This document shows positions 34,913-42,709 of a DNA stretch of 47,401 bases, in pieces; within the stretch, counting starts at the first letter, position 1, and every line of letters starts with the position of its first letter. The stretch is from Phycisphaerae bacterium. Lineage in GTDB: Bacteria; Planctomycetota; Phycisphaerae; Phycisphaerales; SM1A02. The translations under genes and the position numbers were made by a program. Where the stretch lies: NCBI GenBank assembly GCA_002689385.1, contig NZFX01000061.1:3722-51122 (forward strand). Direction: 5' to 3'. The notes under the pieces were generated by a model. It was not told where the DNA came from and did not search any database. It saw nothing but the letters and a program-made list of their open reading frames with translations.

Positions 34913-36118
34913 ATGTCACAAGTACGAGATAAACGTCAGAATAATGTGAAAGCGGGAGTATTTGTAACATTCTCACTTATTCTTGGTTTAACAATTTTTA
35001 GTATTTTAACGAATGCGTGGAGCCGTCTGCTTAGTACGACAAATTCGTATCATGCAGTGTTTCAAATCGATGAAGGTGTTGGAACGTTGTCATCTGGTTC
35101 TAAAGTGAAGCTTGGCGGTGTTCTTGTTGGTACAGTGACTTCTGTCACTCCAAGAGTTGAAGAAGATAATCCAACGTCAGTGATTGATGTGCAATTCACA
35201 TTTGCAAAGCAATACGCACTGTATGAAAATGCATCGATCCACGCTCGCGCGGGCCTTCTTGGTTCGACAGGTTGGCTTTCAGTTACAGACGTCGGAAATG
35301 GCTCTAAGGCAACATCGAAATCACCACTTGTTGGAACCACTGAAACCATGGTTAGCCAACTTTTGGGCAATGATGCAGAAATGAATCTTTCGAAATCACT
35401 AGATTCTCTGCGAAAGTTAAGTGAAGCGCTTGTGGATGATAGCGGTGCGATGAACTTGCTTCTTGGTAGTGCTGAAGCAACTGCAATAAAGACGTCGATT
35501 GATGCTGCTAGATCTTCACTACTGGCGTTCAACAAGATGATGCAAACAACATCATCGGCATGGCCATCTTGGGAGTCTTCCGTGACTACAATTCTAACTG
35601 ACAGTAAAAAGCTTCCAGCGCAAATCAACGAAACGCTCAAATCAATTCAAACTGTTGTCGCTGATATTCAGGCAAAAATCCTACCAAATGTTGAACGCTC
35701 GATGCAATCGTTCGAGAACACGATGTTTTCCCTCGAAGCGATGAGTAAGAACTACCAAAAAAGTTCACCTGAATGGGCATCTAAAGTTTCAAGCATACTT
35801 CGGAATGTGGATCAAATTTCTGTTCGTGCGAAAGCAGCTATTGATGATATTTCAGCGAGCCCTTGGCGCTTGCTTTATAGACCAACAGATCGCGAGATTG
35901 CCTACGAACAGCTAAACGCTGCTTCTTGGCAACTGCTTACAGCACTCTCTGATTTACGTGAATCAGCGGAAGCGCTGGAATCAGCTTCTCTTGCAAGCGA
36001 TGCACCAGCTGACGCTTCTCGTATTGCGGCTTCGCTATCAGAAAGTGCAACTGCATTTGAACAAGCTCGTGATGCGATCATTGAACGAATGAACGTCGAT
36101 TTTCCAGACCGAAACTAG
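34913..36118 (+). CDS. mlaD: MlaD-like MCE family protein
   Basis: 401 residues. An N-terminal membrane anchor (GVFVTFSLILGLTIFSILT, about 16-34) leads to a single MCE domain (about 42-130) with GVGTLSSGSKVKLGGVLVGT and ITPRVEEDNP-like text, then ARAGLLGSTGWLSVTDVGNG. The C-terminal two thirds are helical and probably coiled coil (SLDSLRKLSEAL, SMQSFENTMFSLEAMSKNY, ASLSESATAFEQARDAIIE), as in longer MlaD/PqiB-like proteins that form periplasmic bridges. AAGGAG lies 8 bases upstream of the ATG. It shares one base with the following methyltransferase gene. Confidence 0.88.
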   Translation: MSQVRDKRQNNVKAGVFVTFSLILGLTIFSILTNAWSRLLSTTNSYHAVFQIDEGVGTLSSGSKVKLGGVLVGTVTSVTPRVEEDNPTSVIDVQFTFAKQYALYENASIHARAGLLGSTGWLSVTDVGNGSKATSKSPLVGTTETMVSQLLGNDAEMNLSKSLDSLRKLSEALVDDSGAMNLLLGSAEATAIKTSIDAARSSLLAFNKMMQTTSSAWPSWESSVTTILTDSKKLPAQINETLKSIQTVVADIQAKILPNVERSMQSFENTMFSLEAMSKNYQKSSPEWASKVSSILRNVDQISVRAKAAIDDISASPWRLLYRPTDREIAYEQLNAASWQLLTALSDLRESAEALESASLASDAPADASRIAASLSESATAFEQARDAIIERMNVDFPDRN

Positions 36119-36963
36119 TGGGCAATGTAACAGCAAATGTAAGTGTAGTGTCGTCGATTGACGATGCACAAGTAGATGTCTATCGAAACATTCGCGATGC
36201 AGACCTCCGTGGACGAAGCCATCTCTGCATGGTTGAATCAGAGATGGTTGTCAGGCGGTTGCTCGAATCAAGTTGGGATATCCACTCATTGTTTCTCTCG
36301 CCGCAAAAATATGAACGAATGGCTTCAGTTATTCCAAGTACCGTCCAAGTTTTTGTAGCAGACATTACCGTGATGTCCGAAATTACTGGTTTTCATATTC
36401 ATCGCGGTGTTCTTGCGGCAGCGCATCGGCTTACACCAAAACAACAAAATGCGAGTTTGTCGAACTTGATTGTAAAACTGCAAAAAAAATCTACCGTTTC
36501 CTTGTTGCTCGCTGAAGGTGTTACGAACGTTGATAACATTGGCGCACTTTTTCGAAATGCTGCAGCGTTTGGTGTGGATGGTTTAGTGTTTGACCACGCG
36601 TGTTGTGATCCTCTGTACCGTAAAGCGATTCGAGTATCGATGGGCCATGCCTTCTCATTGCCGTGGGCAATAGCATGCGATTGGATCTCTGATTTGAAAC
36701 GCCTTCAGGAAGAACTTGGCGTACAGTTAATTGGATGCGAAACAGGGAAGTTTGCAGTGCCAATGTGGGAAGTGCAGCCCGCAAAATCGTTTGCGCTGAT
36801 TATGGGTGAAGAAAAATCAGGTCTATCTCCAAGCACCATGCAACAGTGTGATGTCATTGCAGAAATACCAATGAATGCAAAAGTACCATCTCTAAATGTT
36901 GCCGTTGCGTCAGCTGTTGGCTTGTACGAGTTTCTTGGGCGGAACCGTTTCAACAATAGGTAA
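36118..36963 (+). CDS. TrmH/SpoU family RNA 2'-O-methyltransferase
   Basis: 281 residues. The N-terminal substrate-binding domain (VVRRLLESSWDIHSLFLSPQ) is followed by a SPOUT knot domain. Motif 1 is LLLAEGVTNVDNIGALFRNA, motif 2 FALIMGEEKSGLSPSTM, and motif 3 IPMNAKVPSLNVAVASAVGL. The target RNA (tRNA or 23S rRNA) cannot be decided. The start codon is GTG, sharing its first base with the previous stop (TAGTG). The last 54 bases overlap murA on the opposite strand. Confidence 0.9.
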   Translation: MGNVTANVSVVSSIDDAQVDVYRNIRDADLRGRSHLCMVESEMVVRRLLESSWDIHSLFLSPQKYERMASVIPSTVQVFVADITVMSEITGFHIHRGVLAAAHRLTPKQQNASLSNLIVKLQKKSTVSLLLAEGVTNVDNIGALFRNAAAFGVDGLVFDHACCDPLYRKAIRVSMGHAFSLPWAIACDWISDLKRLQEELGVQLIGCETGKFAVPMWEVQPAKSFALIMGEEKSGLSPSTMQQCDVIAEIPMNAKVPSLNVAVASAVGLYEFLGRNRFNNR

Positions 36964-38262
36964 CCCATCAACAATTACGTCATCCGTGATTCGGGTGATA
37001 TCAGCGCCAATAGATGACAAGGTTTTTTCCATCGACGAATAGCCGCGATCGAGGTGATACACACGGCTTACGGTTGTTTCGCCTTCGGCAGCAAGTCCTG
37101 CAAGGACTAGGCTTGCTGAAGCTCGTAAATCGCTCGCCATAACGGGCGCTCCAACTAAATGGCCGACTCCTTGGACGATGACAGTTGAACCTTGTCGAAC
37201 AAGTTTTGCCCCCATTCGGCTAAGTTCTGGAACATGCATAAAGCGTTCTGGGTAAATTTTTTCGGTAATGATACTGTTGCCACGGGAAAGGCAAAGAAGG
37301 GCCATTGTTTGTGCTTGCAAATCGGTAGGAAAGCCAGGGAACGGCTGGGTTGTAAACATGACAGGTTTTAAGTGCCTATCACTCACAACTTGAACGGTGC
37401 ACGAACGTGGGTCTTGCGAAGTATTTGTTTGGTGTACATGCACTCCAACAGTGGAGAGTACATCTGTAACTGCAAGTAAGTGGTCAAGCGGGAATCGTTC
37501 AATTTCAACATCACCATTTGTCATCGCTGCCGCAATCGCCCATGTGCCAGCAACAATTCGATCCGGCATCACAGTGTGCTTTGCACCGCCAAGTTCTTCA
37601 ACGCCTTCGATAGTGATGCGCGGTGTTCCAGCACCAGAAATTTTTGCGCCCATTGCATTTAACAAAATCGCAAGGTCTGTAATTTCAGGTTCGCACGCTG
37701 CAGATTCAATAATTGTTCGACCCTTGGCAAGTGTTGCCGCGCTCATTACATTGGCTGTACCAAGTACGGTCGAGCCGAATGGGCCACCAAGAAAAATAGT
37801 GGCGCCATGCAATCGGTCAGCTTTAGCGATGATGTTTCCACCATCAAGCTCAATGGTTGCACCGAGTGCTTCAAGCCCTCGAAGGTGGAGGTCAATGGGC
37901 CTATCACCAAATGCACAACCCCCTGGCATAGAAACTCTGACCTCGCCGCGCTTTGCAAGTAGGGGCCCAAGTACGCAAACACTCGCTCGCATTGTGCGAA
38001 CAATGTCGTACCTTGCGTGTGATTTTGATTCATCGACTGTAGTGATTGTGACCTTCTGATCATCGCGGGAAACATCACAACCAAGTTCGGCAAGCAACTT
38101 GCCCATGTTTTCTATATCAGAAAGTTTTGGTACCGAATCAAATGTAATGGTTTGGTCTGTAAGCAGGGATGAGGCGAGCAGAGGTAATGATGCATTTTTT
38201 GAACCATCAACTGAAATTGTCCCCGTTAAGCGTTTGCCACCGTGTATTGAAAATGCGTCCAT
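36910..38262 (-). CDS. murA: UDP-N-acetylglucosamine 1-carboxyvinyltransferase
   Basis: A 450-residue enzyme for the first committed step of peptidoglycan synthesis, transferring enolpyruvate from PEP to UDP-GlcNAc. Seen here are the substrate Lys-Asn pair in VDGSKNASLPLLAS (K22, N23), VCVLGPLLAKRGEVRVSMPG then GCAFGDRPIDLH with the catalytic cysteine near residue 116 (the fosfomycin-target Cys), TALVTGNG-like MTNGDVEIERF, and PFPGFPTDLQAQTMALLCLS with the catalytic Asp. The C-terminal 25 residues after DDVIVDGLP extend beyond the usual end and share DNA with the methyltransferase gene. With murD it argues for a peptidoglycan wall. Confidence 0.95.
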   Translation of the reverse strand: MDAFSIHGGKRLTGTISVDGSKNASLPLLASSLLTDQTITFDSVPKLSDIENMGKLLAELGCDVSRDDQKVTITTVDESKSHARYDIVRTMRASVCVLGPLLAKRGEVRVSMPGGCAFGDRPIDLHLRGLEALGATIELDGGNIIAKADRLHGATIFLGGPFGSTVLGTANVMSAATLAKGRTIIESAACEPEITDLAILLNAMGAKISGAGTPRITIEGVEELGGAKHTVMPDRIVAGTWAIAAAMTNGDVEIERFPLDHLLAVTDVLSTVGVHVHQTNTSQDPRSCTVQVVSDRHLKPVMFTTQPFPGFPTDLQAQTMALLCLSRGNSIITEKIYPERFMHVPELSRMGAKLVRQGSTVIVQGVGHLVGAPVMASDLRASASLVLAGLAAEGETTVSRVYHLDRGYSSMEKTLSSIGADITRITDDVIVDGLPIVETVPPKKLVQANS

Positions 38263-38609
38263 TTGGTTCTGCTGAGTCCTTTCTGCTGTTGACCATCCAT
38301 GGCCTTATACATATATAGGTATTATCGACTCCTGTTGTCGGATAAACACACTTTTAACTTTTTGGTGATAGTAACAAAATGAGGGAGGTTTAGTGTTTGC
38401 CTAGACTACCATTTTGAGTATTGGCATTGACCTGTTTGATTATTGCACCCATAATTAACTGGTGCTTGCCTATCTTTTCATGCGGAGTTATCGCCCCTTG
38501 TAATTCGGTTTGTATGGATTATTCGGTTATTTTCCATTGAAATACATTGAGTAATCATGAAGGGGCGTTGCTTAATTATCGATATGAGTAGACTGATGGG
38601 TGGAAGTAC
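38263..38609. other. Divergent intergenic region between murA and the beta-helix protein
   Basis: About 350 AT-rich bases with no protein gene seen. It contains a good plus-strand promoter (38427-38455) and a long leader with 8-bp arms CGCCCCTT (38492-38499) and AAGGGGCG (38560-38567) that could close a structured 5' region. The motif ATTCGGTT occurs twice between those arms. On the minus strand, a run near 38299-38325 (TATACATATATAGGTATTAT) may hold the murA -10 region. Confidence 0.5.
38427..38455 (+). promoter_or_regulatory. Sigma-70-type promoter for the beta-helix protein gene
   Basis: TTGACC (38427-38432) and CATAAT (38450-38455) are separated by exactly 17 bases, each one mismatch from consensus. 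The predicted start near 38462 gives a leader of about 148 bases. Confidence 0.6.
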
Positions 38610-39896
38610 ATGATGAAGATAAGCAAAAGGATAATTACTATGAAGCAAGTATTACTTTTTAACGGGTTAGCAATTTTAGCGCTCTCAAGTGTTAGTTTTG
38701 CAGATACACTTTTGGTTCCGAGCGAGTATGGGACTATTCAAGCGGGGATTGATGCTGCAGTCGACGGTGATACTGTTTCAGTTGATCCGGGGCAATACTA
38801 TGAGTTGATTGACTTCAATGGCAAACAAATCACAGTATCTAGTGCTTCTGGCTTGGCAATCAATACAACAATTAATGGAAACGCAACTTCAGGTACGGTC
38901 GTGACCTTTGAAACTGGTGAGACAAGCGCATCTGTTCTTGATGGTTTTACTATTAAAAACGGCAATGCATTTACTGGCGCGGGTATTCGAATTATCAACG
39001 CTTCGCCAGTCATTAGAAACTGCGTCATTAAAAGTAACCAATCTACGAGTAGCGGTGCGGGTATTTATGCTGACACCTCGTCGTTCACACTTGAAGATAC
39101 GAAAGTAAGCGCCAACATATCGGGTGCTGCAGGAGGTGGTTTGTATCTAAAGTTTTGTGAGGGTTCTATCTCTGGGTGCACGATCGAAGATAACTCTGCG
39201 AATAATGGCGGAGCTTTGTATATTAAAGACAGCACAGGTGATTTGATTATTTCTGATTCATTGTTTGATGCAAACAGTGTCAGCGGTGATGGAGGTGCGG
39301 TATTTAACAAAGGCACAAGTGCTGTTGTACAGGATTGCTCCTTTTCAAATAATGTCGCTAACCAAGGTGGCGCATGGTTTAGTTACTCTGGTGGTGATGC
39401 TATTGTTTCGAATTCTGTTTTCTCCGACAACAGTGCATTGCTTACAGGCGGAGCGGCTGAATGCCGAAGTTCAAACGTGACTTTTTCGTTGTGCACGTTT
39501 GATTCGAATATAGCGGATAGCGATTGCGACGGATCAGGTGGGAGTAGTGTTGTTGAAGTGGTGAACAGCACGGTGACGCTGAATACTCCAACGATTTGTA
39601 CAAATCTTGTTTGTGATGCCCAAGGCGATTTTTCGAGTGATCAACCAACGATTATCGGTGATATTAATGAGTGTGTGATTGGCATCGGCGCTTGCTGTGG
39701 CGGTAACGCATGTTGGGAAATGGAAGAAGAAATGTGCCTCGAAGGCGGTGGTTTATGGAATGGCGATGCCACGCTCTGCGCAACAGTTGTTTGCGAAGGT
39801 GGCTCAAGCAGTTGCCCTGGCGATCTTAACGGAGATGGTTCTGTTGAAGTGCTTGATATTATTGAGCTTATCACCTCATGGGGAACTTGCCCATAA
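38610..39896 (+). CDS. Secreted right-handed beta-helix protein with dockerin-like C-terminus
   Basis: 428 residues. The signal peptide (MKQVLLFNGLAILALSSVSFA, preceded by MMKISKRIIT) is followed by DTLLVPSEYGTIQAGIDAAV, the standard start of parallel beta-helix (chlamydial Pmp-like) repeats. Repeated strands such as GAGIYADTSSFTLEDTKVS, GGALYIKDSTGDLIISDSLF and GGAVFNKGTSAVVQDCSFSN run to about residue 320. A cysteine-rich segment (GACCGGNACWEMEEEMC ... LCATVVC) leads to CPGDLNGDGSVEVLDII and WGTCP, a single dockerin-like calcium motif typical of planctomycete exported proteins. Starts at 38610, 38613 or 38640 are possible. It may bind or degrade polysaccharide or act as a surface adhesin, but no catalytic residues were recognised. 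Confidence 0.85.
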   Translation: MMKISKRIITMKQVLLFNGLAILALSSVSFADTLLVPSEYGTIQAGIDAAVDGDTVSVDPGQYYELIDFNGKQITVSSASGLAINTTINGNATSGTVVTFETGETSASVLDGFTIKNGNAFTGAGIRIINASPVIRNCVIKSNQSTSSGAGIYADTSSFTLEDTKVSANISGAAGGGLYLKFCEGSISGCTIEDNSANNGGALYIKDSTGDLIISDSLFDANSVSGDGGAVFNKGTSAVVQDCSFSNNVANQGGAWFSYSGGDAIVSNSVFSDNSALLTGGAAECRSSNVTFSLCTFDSNIADSDCDGSGGSSVVEVVNSTVTLNTPTICTNLVCDAQGDFSSDQPTIIGDINECVIGIGACCGGNACWEMEEEMCLEGGGLWNGDATLCATVVCEGGSSSCPGDLNGDGSVEVLDIIELITSWGTCP

Positions 39897-39921
39897 ACGC
39901 GTTGCTGTAACAATAAAAAGA

Positions 39922-39955
39922 AAAAGGACCGCGTTGCAAGCAACGCGGTCCTTTT
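39922..39955. terminator. Bidirectional intrinsic terminator
   Basis: A 16-bp perfect inverted repeat (39922-39937 and 39940-39955) with a GC-rich core GGACCGCGTTGC has A/T runs on both flanks. It serves the beta-helix gene on the plus strand and the PEP-CTERM gene on the minus strand. Confidence 0.92.
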
Positions 39956-39978
39956 ATTTGGATAACTATATATGTCGA

Positions 39979-40692
39979 TTATTTACGACGTCGTCGGCTT
40001 GCAAGTCCAGCTAAACCAAGGAGTGCAAGAGCACCAGGTGCTGGAACAGCAGCACCGTAGATTGAGATAGCATCGATAAAGTATGCTTCAGAACCAGAGT
40101 TGCTTGCACCTCTAATGTGTAGGTGACCTTCGCCTAATGTGGACACATCAAATTCAAGGAACATCCATGCGCCTGCTGCATCTTCCATAACTGAACCGTT
40201 ACCATCACCATCTGCACCATCTAGTGAGTAGAGTGTTCCGCTGACTGGGTCTGATCCCCAGTGGATTGAAAAACTATCAGCAGTTTCGTAACCAGTACTC
40301 GCAATGTAAATTGCAAGTGAAACGGTTGTAGCACTACCTTCGTATCCGTCAAAGTGAAGTTCCATGAAACCATCAAGATCAGACATTTGATACCCTTGGT
40401 CACCGTCATAGTATCCCTGTGACCCGTAGTTTGTCACACCAACGTAATCACCATCTGTAAGTCCAACGTTAGGGGAGTCAAATGCACCATACCAAGCGCT
40501 AAAACCATCGCCATTTACAGCGGCTTCACCATCGTTATTTTCTAACCAGTGATCAAAAGCAGCATCGCCAGTATCGTAATATTTACCACCGAGCCAGTCA
40601 GTGTTTTCAAAACTCTGTGAGTAGAGCAAGTCAGCTGAAGCTGTGCCCGCTGTGAGCGTTGCAAATAATCCTGTTAATACTAATGTTTTCAT
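39979..40692 (-). CDS. PEP-CTERM-type exported protein
   Basis: 237 residues from the ATG at 40692, which follows a purine-rich AAGAGAGAGAAG site. The frame is open farther upstream to 40839, but that part lacks signal-peptide character. The signal peptide is MKTLVLTGLFATLTAGTASA. The mature domain DLLYSQSFENTDWLGGKYYD, with AFDHWLENNDGEAAVNG and later MFLEFDVSTLGEGHLHIRG, is a jelly-roll-like beta domain as in carbohydrate-binding modules. The end carries the sorting signal VPAPGALALLGLAGLAS and an RRRRK tail, recognised by an exosortase-like system. Aromatic, acidic and Gly-rich composition suggests an extracellular or cell-surface location. Function unknown. Confidence 0.88.
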   Translation of the reverse strand: MKTLVLTGLFATLTAGTASADLLYSQSFENTDWLGGKYYDTGDAAFDHWLENNDGEAAVNGDGFSAWYGAFDSPNVGLTDGDYVGVTNYGSQGYYDGDQGYQMSDLDGFMELHFDGYEGSATTVSLAIYIASTGYETADSFSIHWGSDPVSGTLYSLDGADGDGNGSVMEDAAGAWMFLEFDVSTLGEGHLHIRGASNSGSEAYFIDAISIYGAAVPAPGALALLGLAGLASRRRRK

Positions 40693-40745
40693 TTTCTTCT
40701 CTCTCTTTTCTTTGTTGTGTGTTATCCAAACACTATTTCTCTTGA

Positions 40746-40770
40746 AGAGAGGTGTCTCTGGCACCTCTTC
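40746..40770 (-). other. 5' leader hairpin of the PEP-CTERM gene
   Basis: AGAGGTG and CACCTCT form a 7-bp stem with a 7-base loop; flanking bases extend it. It lies at the very start of the predicted transcript (start near 40771), a position typical of mRNA-stabilising hairpins. Confidence 0.35.
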
Positions 40771-40777
40771 TATGAAT

Positions 40778-40805
40778 AATGTATAGGAACAAAGTGTGAT
40801 AACAA
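40778..40805 (-). promoter_or_regulatory. Promoter of the PEP-CTERM gene
   Basis: On the minus strand TTGTTA (40800-40805) and TACATT (40778-40783) are spaced by 16 bases, a fair sigma-70 match. The predicted leader is about 80 bases and contains a hairpin and a purine-rich ribosome-binding site. Confidence 0.5.
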
Positions 40806-40953
40806 GAAAAATACAGAGTTTTTCTGCTTTTTTTTTCATATTTTTTTGCGTGCATTACAATCGAGATTGCCTAATTTAACAAAGTAATTTGTTTACAAAA
40901 GGAATGGGTTATTGCAATTTTCCCTGCTATCTGGTTCCAGAGGCCAAAAAGGG

Positions 40954-40959
40954 TACAAT
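40954..40959 (+). promoter_or_regulatory. Predicted -10 element of the TerB-like gene (TACAAT)
   Basis: GGGTACAAT ends 11 bases before the ATG at 40971, predicting a leader of only about five bases. The octamer GGTACAAT is identical to those before nuoA and the TPR-YggX gene. Confidence 0.4.
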
Positions 40960-40970
40960 GAGTACCGAAA

Positions 40971-41393
40971 ATGACTGATTCTGATCAATTACATCTTGCA
41001 ACGCTCTGGTTTCTCTCAGCAAGAGCGATGGCGGTTGCTGGCGAGGAAATGCCCACCGTGCAAGAGGCGGCAACAGGTCTATACGCCCAGGCAATCCTTG
41101 GTTTTACGGAAGAGATTTGCTGCGAAGCAAAAGATGCAGAGTACATTAGTAATAAAACATTGATTGATTGCCTATCTGGGGTTCGTCAATTGCCTCGGGA
41201 GTTGGCTGAGAAAATTTTGACCGGTATCATGATGATTTCGTATTCAGACCGCTCGATGAAACCGCTTGAAGTTCGTTGGGCTTCGATGCTCGCGTCTGCT
41301 ATCGAAGTGTCGCCTGATGAGTTTCAACGGTGCTGTGTAAATGCAAGGGTTATAGCATCGATGTTGCGCCCACATGGAGCACCGGCTTCATGA
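40971..41393 (+). CDS. Small helical protein, possibly TerB-like
   Basis: 140 residues, all-alpha by composition, with no signal peptide or membrane segment. The second half, LIDCLSGVRQLPRELAEKIL ... MISYSDRSMKPLEVRWASML then ASAIEVSPDEFQRC, has the spacing of TerB/DjlA-like helical domains (acidic helix, E-x-R, LG/IxxDEF). The TerB-specific metal-binding aspartates are not obvious, so this is tentative. Its stop overlaps the start of the next gene (ATGA). Confidence 0.6.
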   Translation: MTDSDQLHLATLWFLSARAMAVAGEEMPTVQEAATGLYAQAILGFTEEICCEAKDAEYISNKTLIDCLSGVRQLPRELAEKILTGIMMISYSDRSMKPLEVRWASMLASAIEVSPDEFQRCCVNARVIASMLRPHGAPAS

Positions 41394-42208
41394 GCAAAAG
41401 CGAAACAAATTTTCAATTTTTGGAACGGTTCGACAAACGCGTTGCTTTGCTTGCAAAGCAAGCAGAAGAGTACGTGCACACGGATCCTGATTCGTGCATG
41501 TTTAAACTTCGCCTGATGGTTGAAACGATGGCAAAAAAATTAACCTCGTTGCAAATGCGTGGTGATATTTCTCAAGACTTAGGCGCGATGCTCGGTGCTC
41601 TTGAGCGTGGTGGTGTAGTCCCTCGTAGGCAAGCGGATTCAATGCACGCAATTCGACGCGATGGAAACGCTGCTGTGCATGGTAGCCCGACACCAGTGCC
41701 AACAGCCATGCGACGATTACGCGAGGCGTACAAAATCTCTGGGTGGTTTTGCAAAATGGTAAAACGCGGTTCTAAAGTGAATCTAGATGAATTCAATCCA
41801 CCTGAACCTCCTGTGCCGATGGATAGTGCGACCAAGCAACTCCACGGAAAAATAGATAAACTCGAAGAGTCAATCGAAGAGCGTCGGCTAGCCACTCGTG
41901 AATCATTATTGATGTTTGGACCACAAGAAAACGTCAAAGAGGTAACTCGAAGAATAACTGAAGAGTTAAAAGCACTTGATAATGTAGCTGCAGCGGCAGG
42001 TGAGCCGACTATTGACGCTGATTTTGTTGCTTTAGTCATGGCAATGGACCTTGAGCAAATCGAAGAAGACCCACGTCACGGCGGGAGTTCAAGGCAGGCC
42101 AAACGGGATGCAGAACAGCAACTTACTGGAATCAAAAAACACCTTGCTGAGCGCGAGGAAGCATTTTTAGCCGAACGAACGTTCTTACTTGAACAGAGGA
42201 AAACATGA
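41390..42208 (+). CDS. DUF4145-like protein with coiled coil
   Basis: 272 residues from the ATG at 41390, which overlaps the upstream stop; an in-frame ATG at 41330 lies inside the previous gene and is less likely. The N-terminal 125 residues (FLERFDKRVALLAKQAEEYV, DSCMFKLRLMVETMAKKL, then MHAIRRDGNAAVHGSPTPVP) match the DUF4145 pattern found as a stand-alone protein and at the N-terminus of type I restriction HsdR subunits (RxxGNxAAH). The rest is charged helix with coiled-coil character (KLEESIEERRLATRESLL, HLAEREEAFLAERTFLLEQR). No helicase or nuclease domain is attached. It may be a nucleic-acid or stress-related adaptor, but function is unknown. Confidence 0.75.
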   Translation: MSKSETNFQFLERFDKRVALLAKQAEEYVHTDPDSCMFKLRLMVETMAKKLTSLQMRGDISQDLGAMLGALERGGVVPRRQADSMHAIRRDGNAAVHGSPTPVPTAMRRLREAYKISGWFCKMVKRGSKVNLDEFNPPEPPVPMDSATKQLHGKIDKLEESIEERRLATRESLLMFGPQENVKEVTRRITEELKALDNVAAAAGEPTIDADFVALVMAMDLEQIEEDPRHGGSSRQAKRDAEQQLTGIKKHLAEREEAFLAERTFLLEQRKT

Positions 42209-42687
42209 TGATTGTTGTGAGTGAATGGGAAATAATTTTGCGCCTCGTTTTGGCGGTTGTCCTTGGCGCAGTGATTGGTTTTAACAGAAGCCGGCACAAT
42301 AAGCCCGCAGGGCTTCGAACAATGGCACTGATTAGTTTGGGTTCTGCAGCATTCACTCTGATTGGAATAGAGTCTGTCATCCAGTTATCCATGCTGCAAA
42401 CTGGGGCAGAGAGTTTGACTTCTGGCGTCTCAAAAATGATTAACTTGGATTCAAGTCGAATCATTGCGGGCATTGTTGGTGGTGTTGGTTTTCTGGGTGC
42501 GGGTGCAATCATTCAATCTAAAGGCAGAGTGCAAGGAATGACGAGCGCTGCAAGTATTTGGGTGACATCGACAATTGGTGTTTCCACTGGTCTTGGTCTG
42601 TACGTATTAGCAACAACAATTACCTTTATTGCCTTTATCGTTTTGGTTCTGTACTGTTTCTTTGGAAACGAAACAGAAGAAGAATAA
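42205..42687 (+). CDS. MgtC/SapB family membrane protein
   Basis: A 160-residue inner-membrane protein with four hydrophobic segments. Family signatures are VVLGAVIGFNRSRHNKPAGL, MALISLGSAAFTLIG, GGVGFLGAGAIIQSKGRVQG and MTSAASIWVTSTIGVSTGLG. It lacks the soluble C-terminal ACT-like domain of Salmonella MgtC, so it is the short form. MgtC-like proteins modulate Mg2+ or phosphate homeostasis and ATP synthase, but the role of short versions is unclear. The ATG overlaps the upstream stop by 4 bases; the gene ends inside a terminator shared with msrBA. Confidence 0.9.
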   Translation: MMIVVSEWEIILRLVLAVVLGAVIGFNRSRHNKPAGLRTMALISLGSAAFTLIGIESVIQLSMLQTGAESLTSGVSKMINLDSSRIIAGIVGGVGFLGAGAIIQSKGRVQGMTSAASIWVTSTIGVSTGLGLYVLATTITFIAFIVLVLYCFFGNETEEE

Positions 42688-42709
42688 ACGACCCGCGGGG
42701 TCGTTTATT
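42683..42709. terminator. Bidirectional terminator covering both stop codons
   Basis: AATAAACGACCC (42683-42694) and GGGTCGTTTATT (42698-42709) form a 12-bp perfect stem with loop GCG. The stop codons of the MgtC-family gene (42685-42687) and of msrBA (42705-42707) lie in its two arms. Confidence 0.8.

Noticed and set aside
37397-38059. 220-residue plus-strand frame
   Set aside because: Antisense to murA, whose catalytic motifs are certain; composition is Ser/Ala-rich shadow sequence.
40693-40839. N-terminal extension of the PEP-CTERM protein
   Set aside because: The extra 49 residues would bury the signal peptide, and the DNA contains the predicted promoter and leader hairpin.
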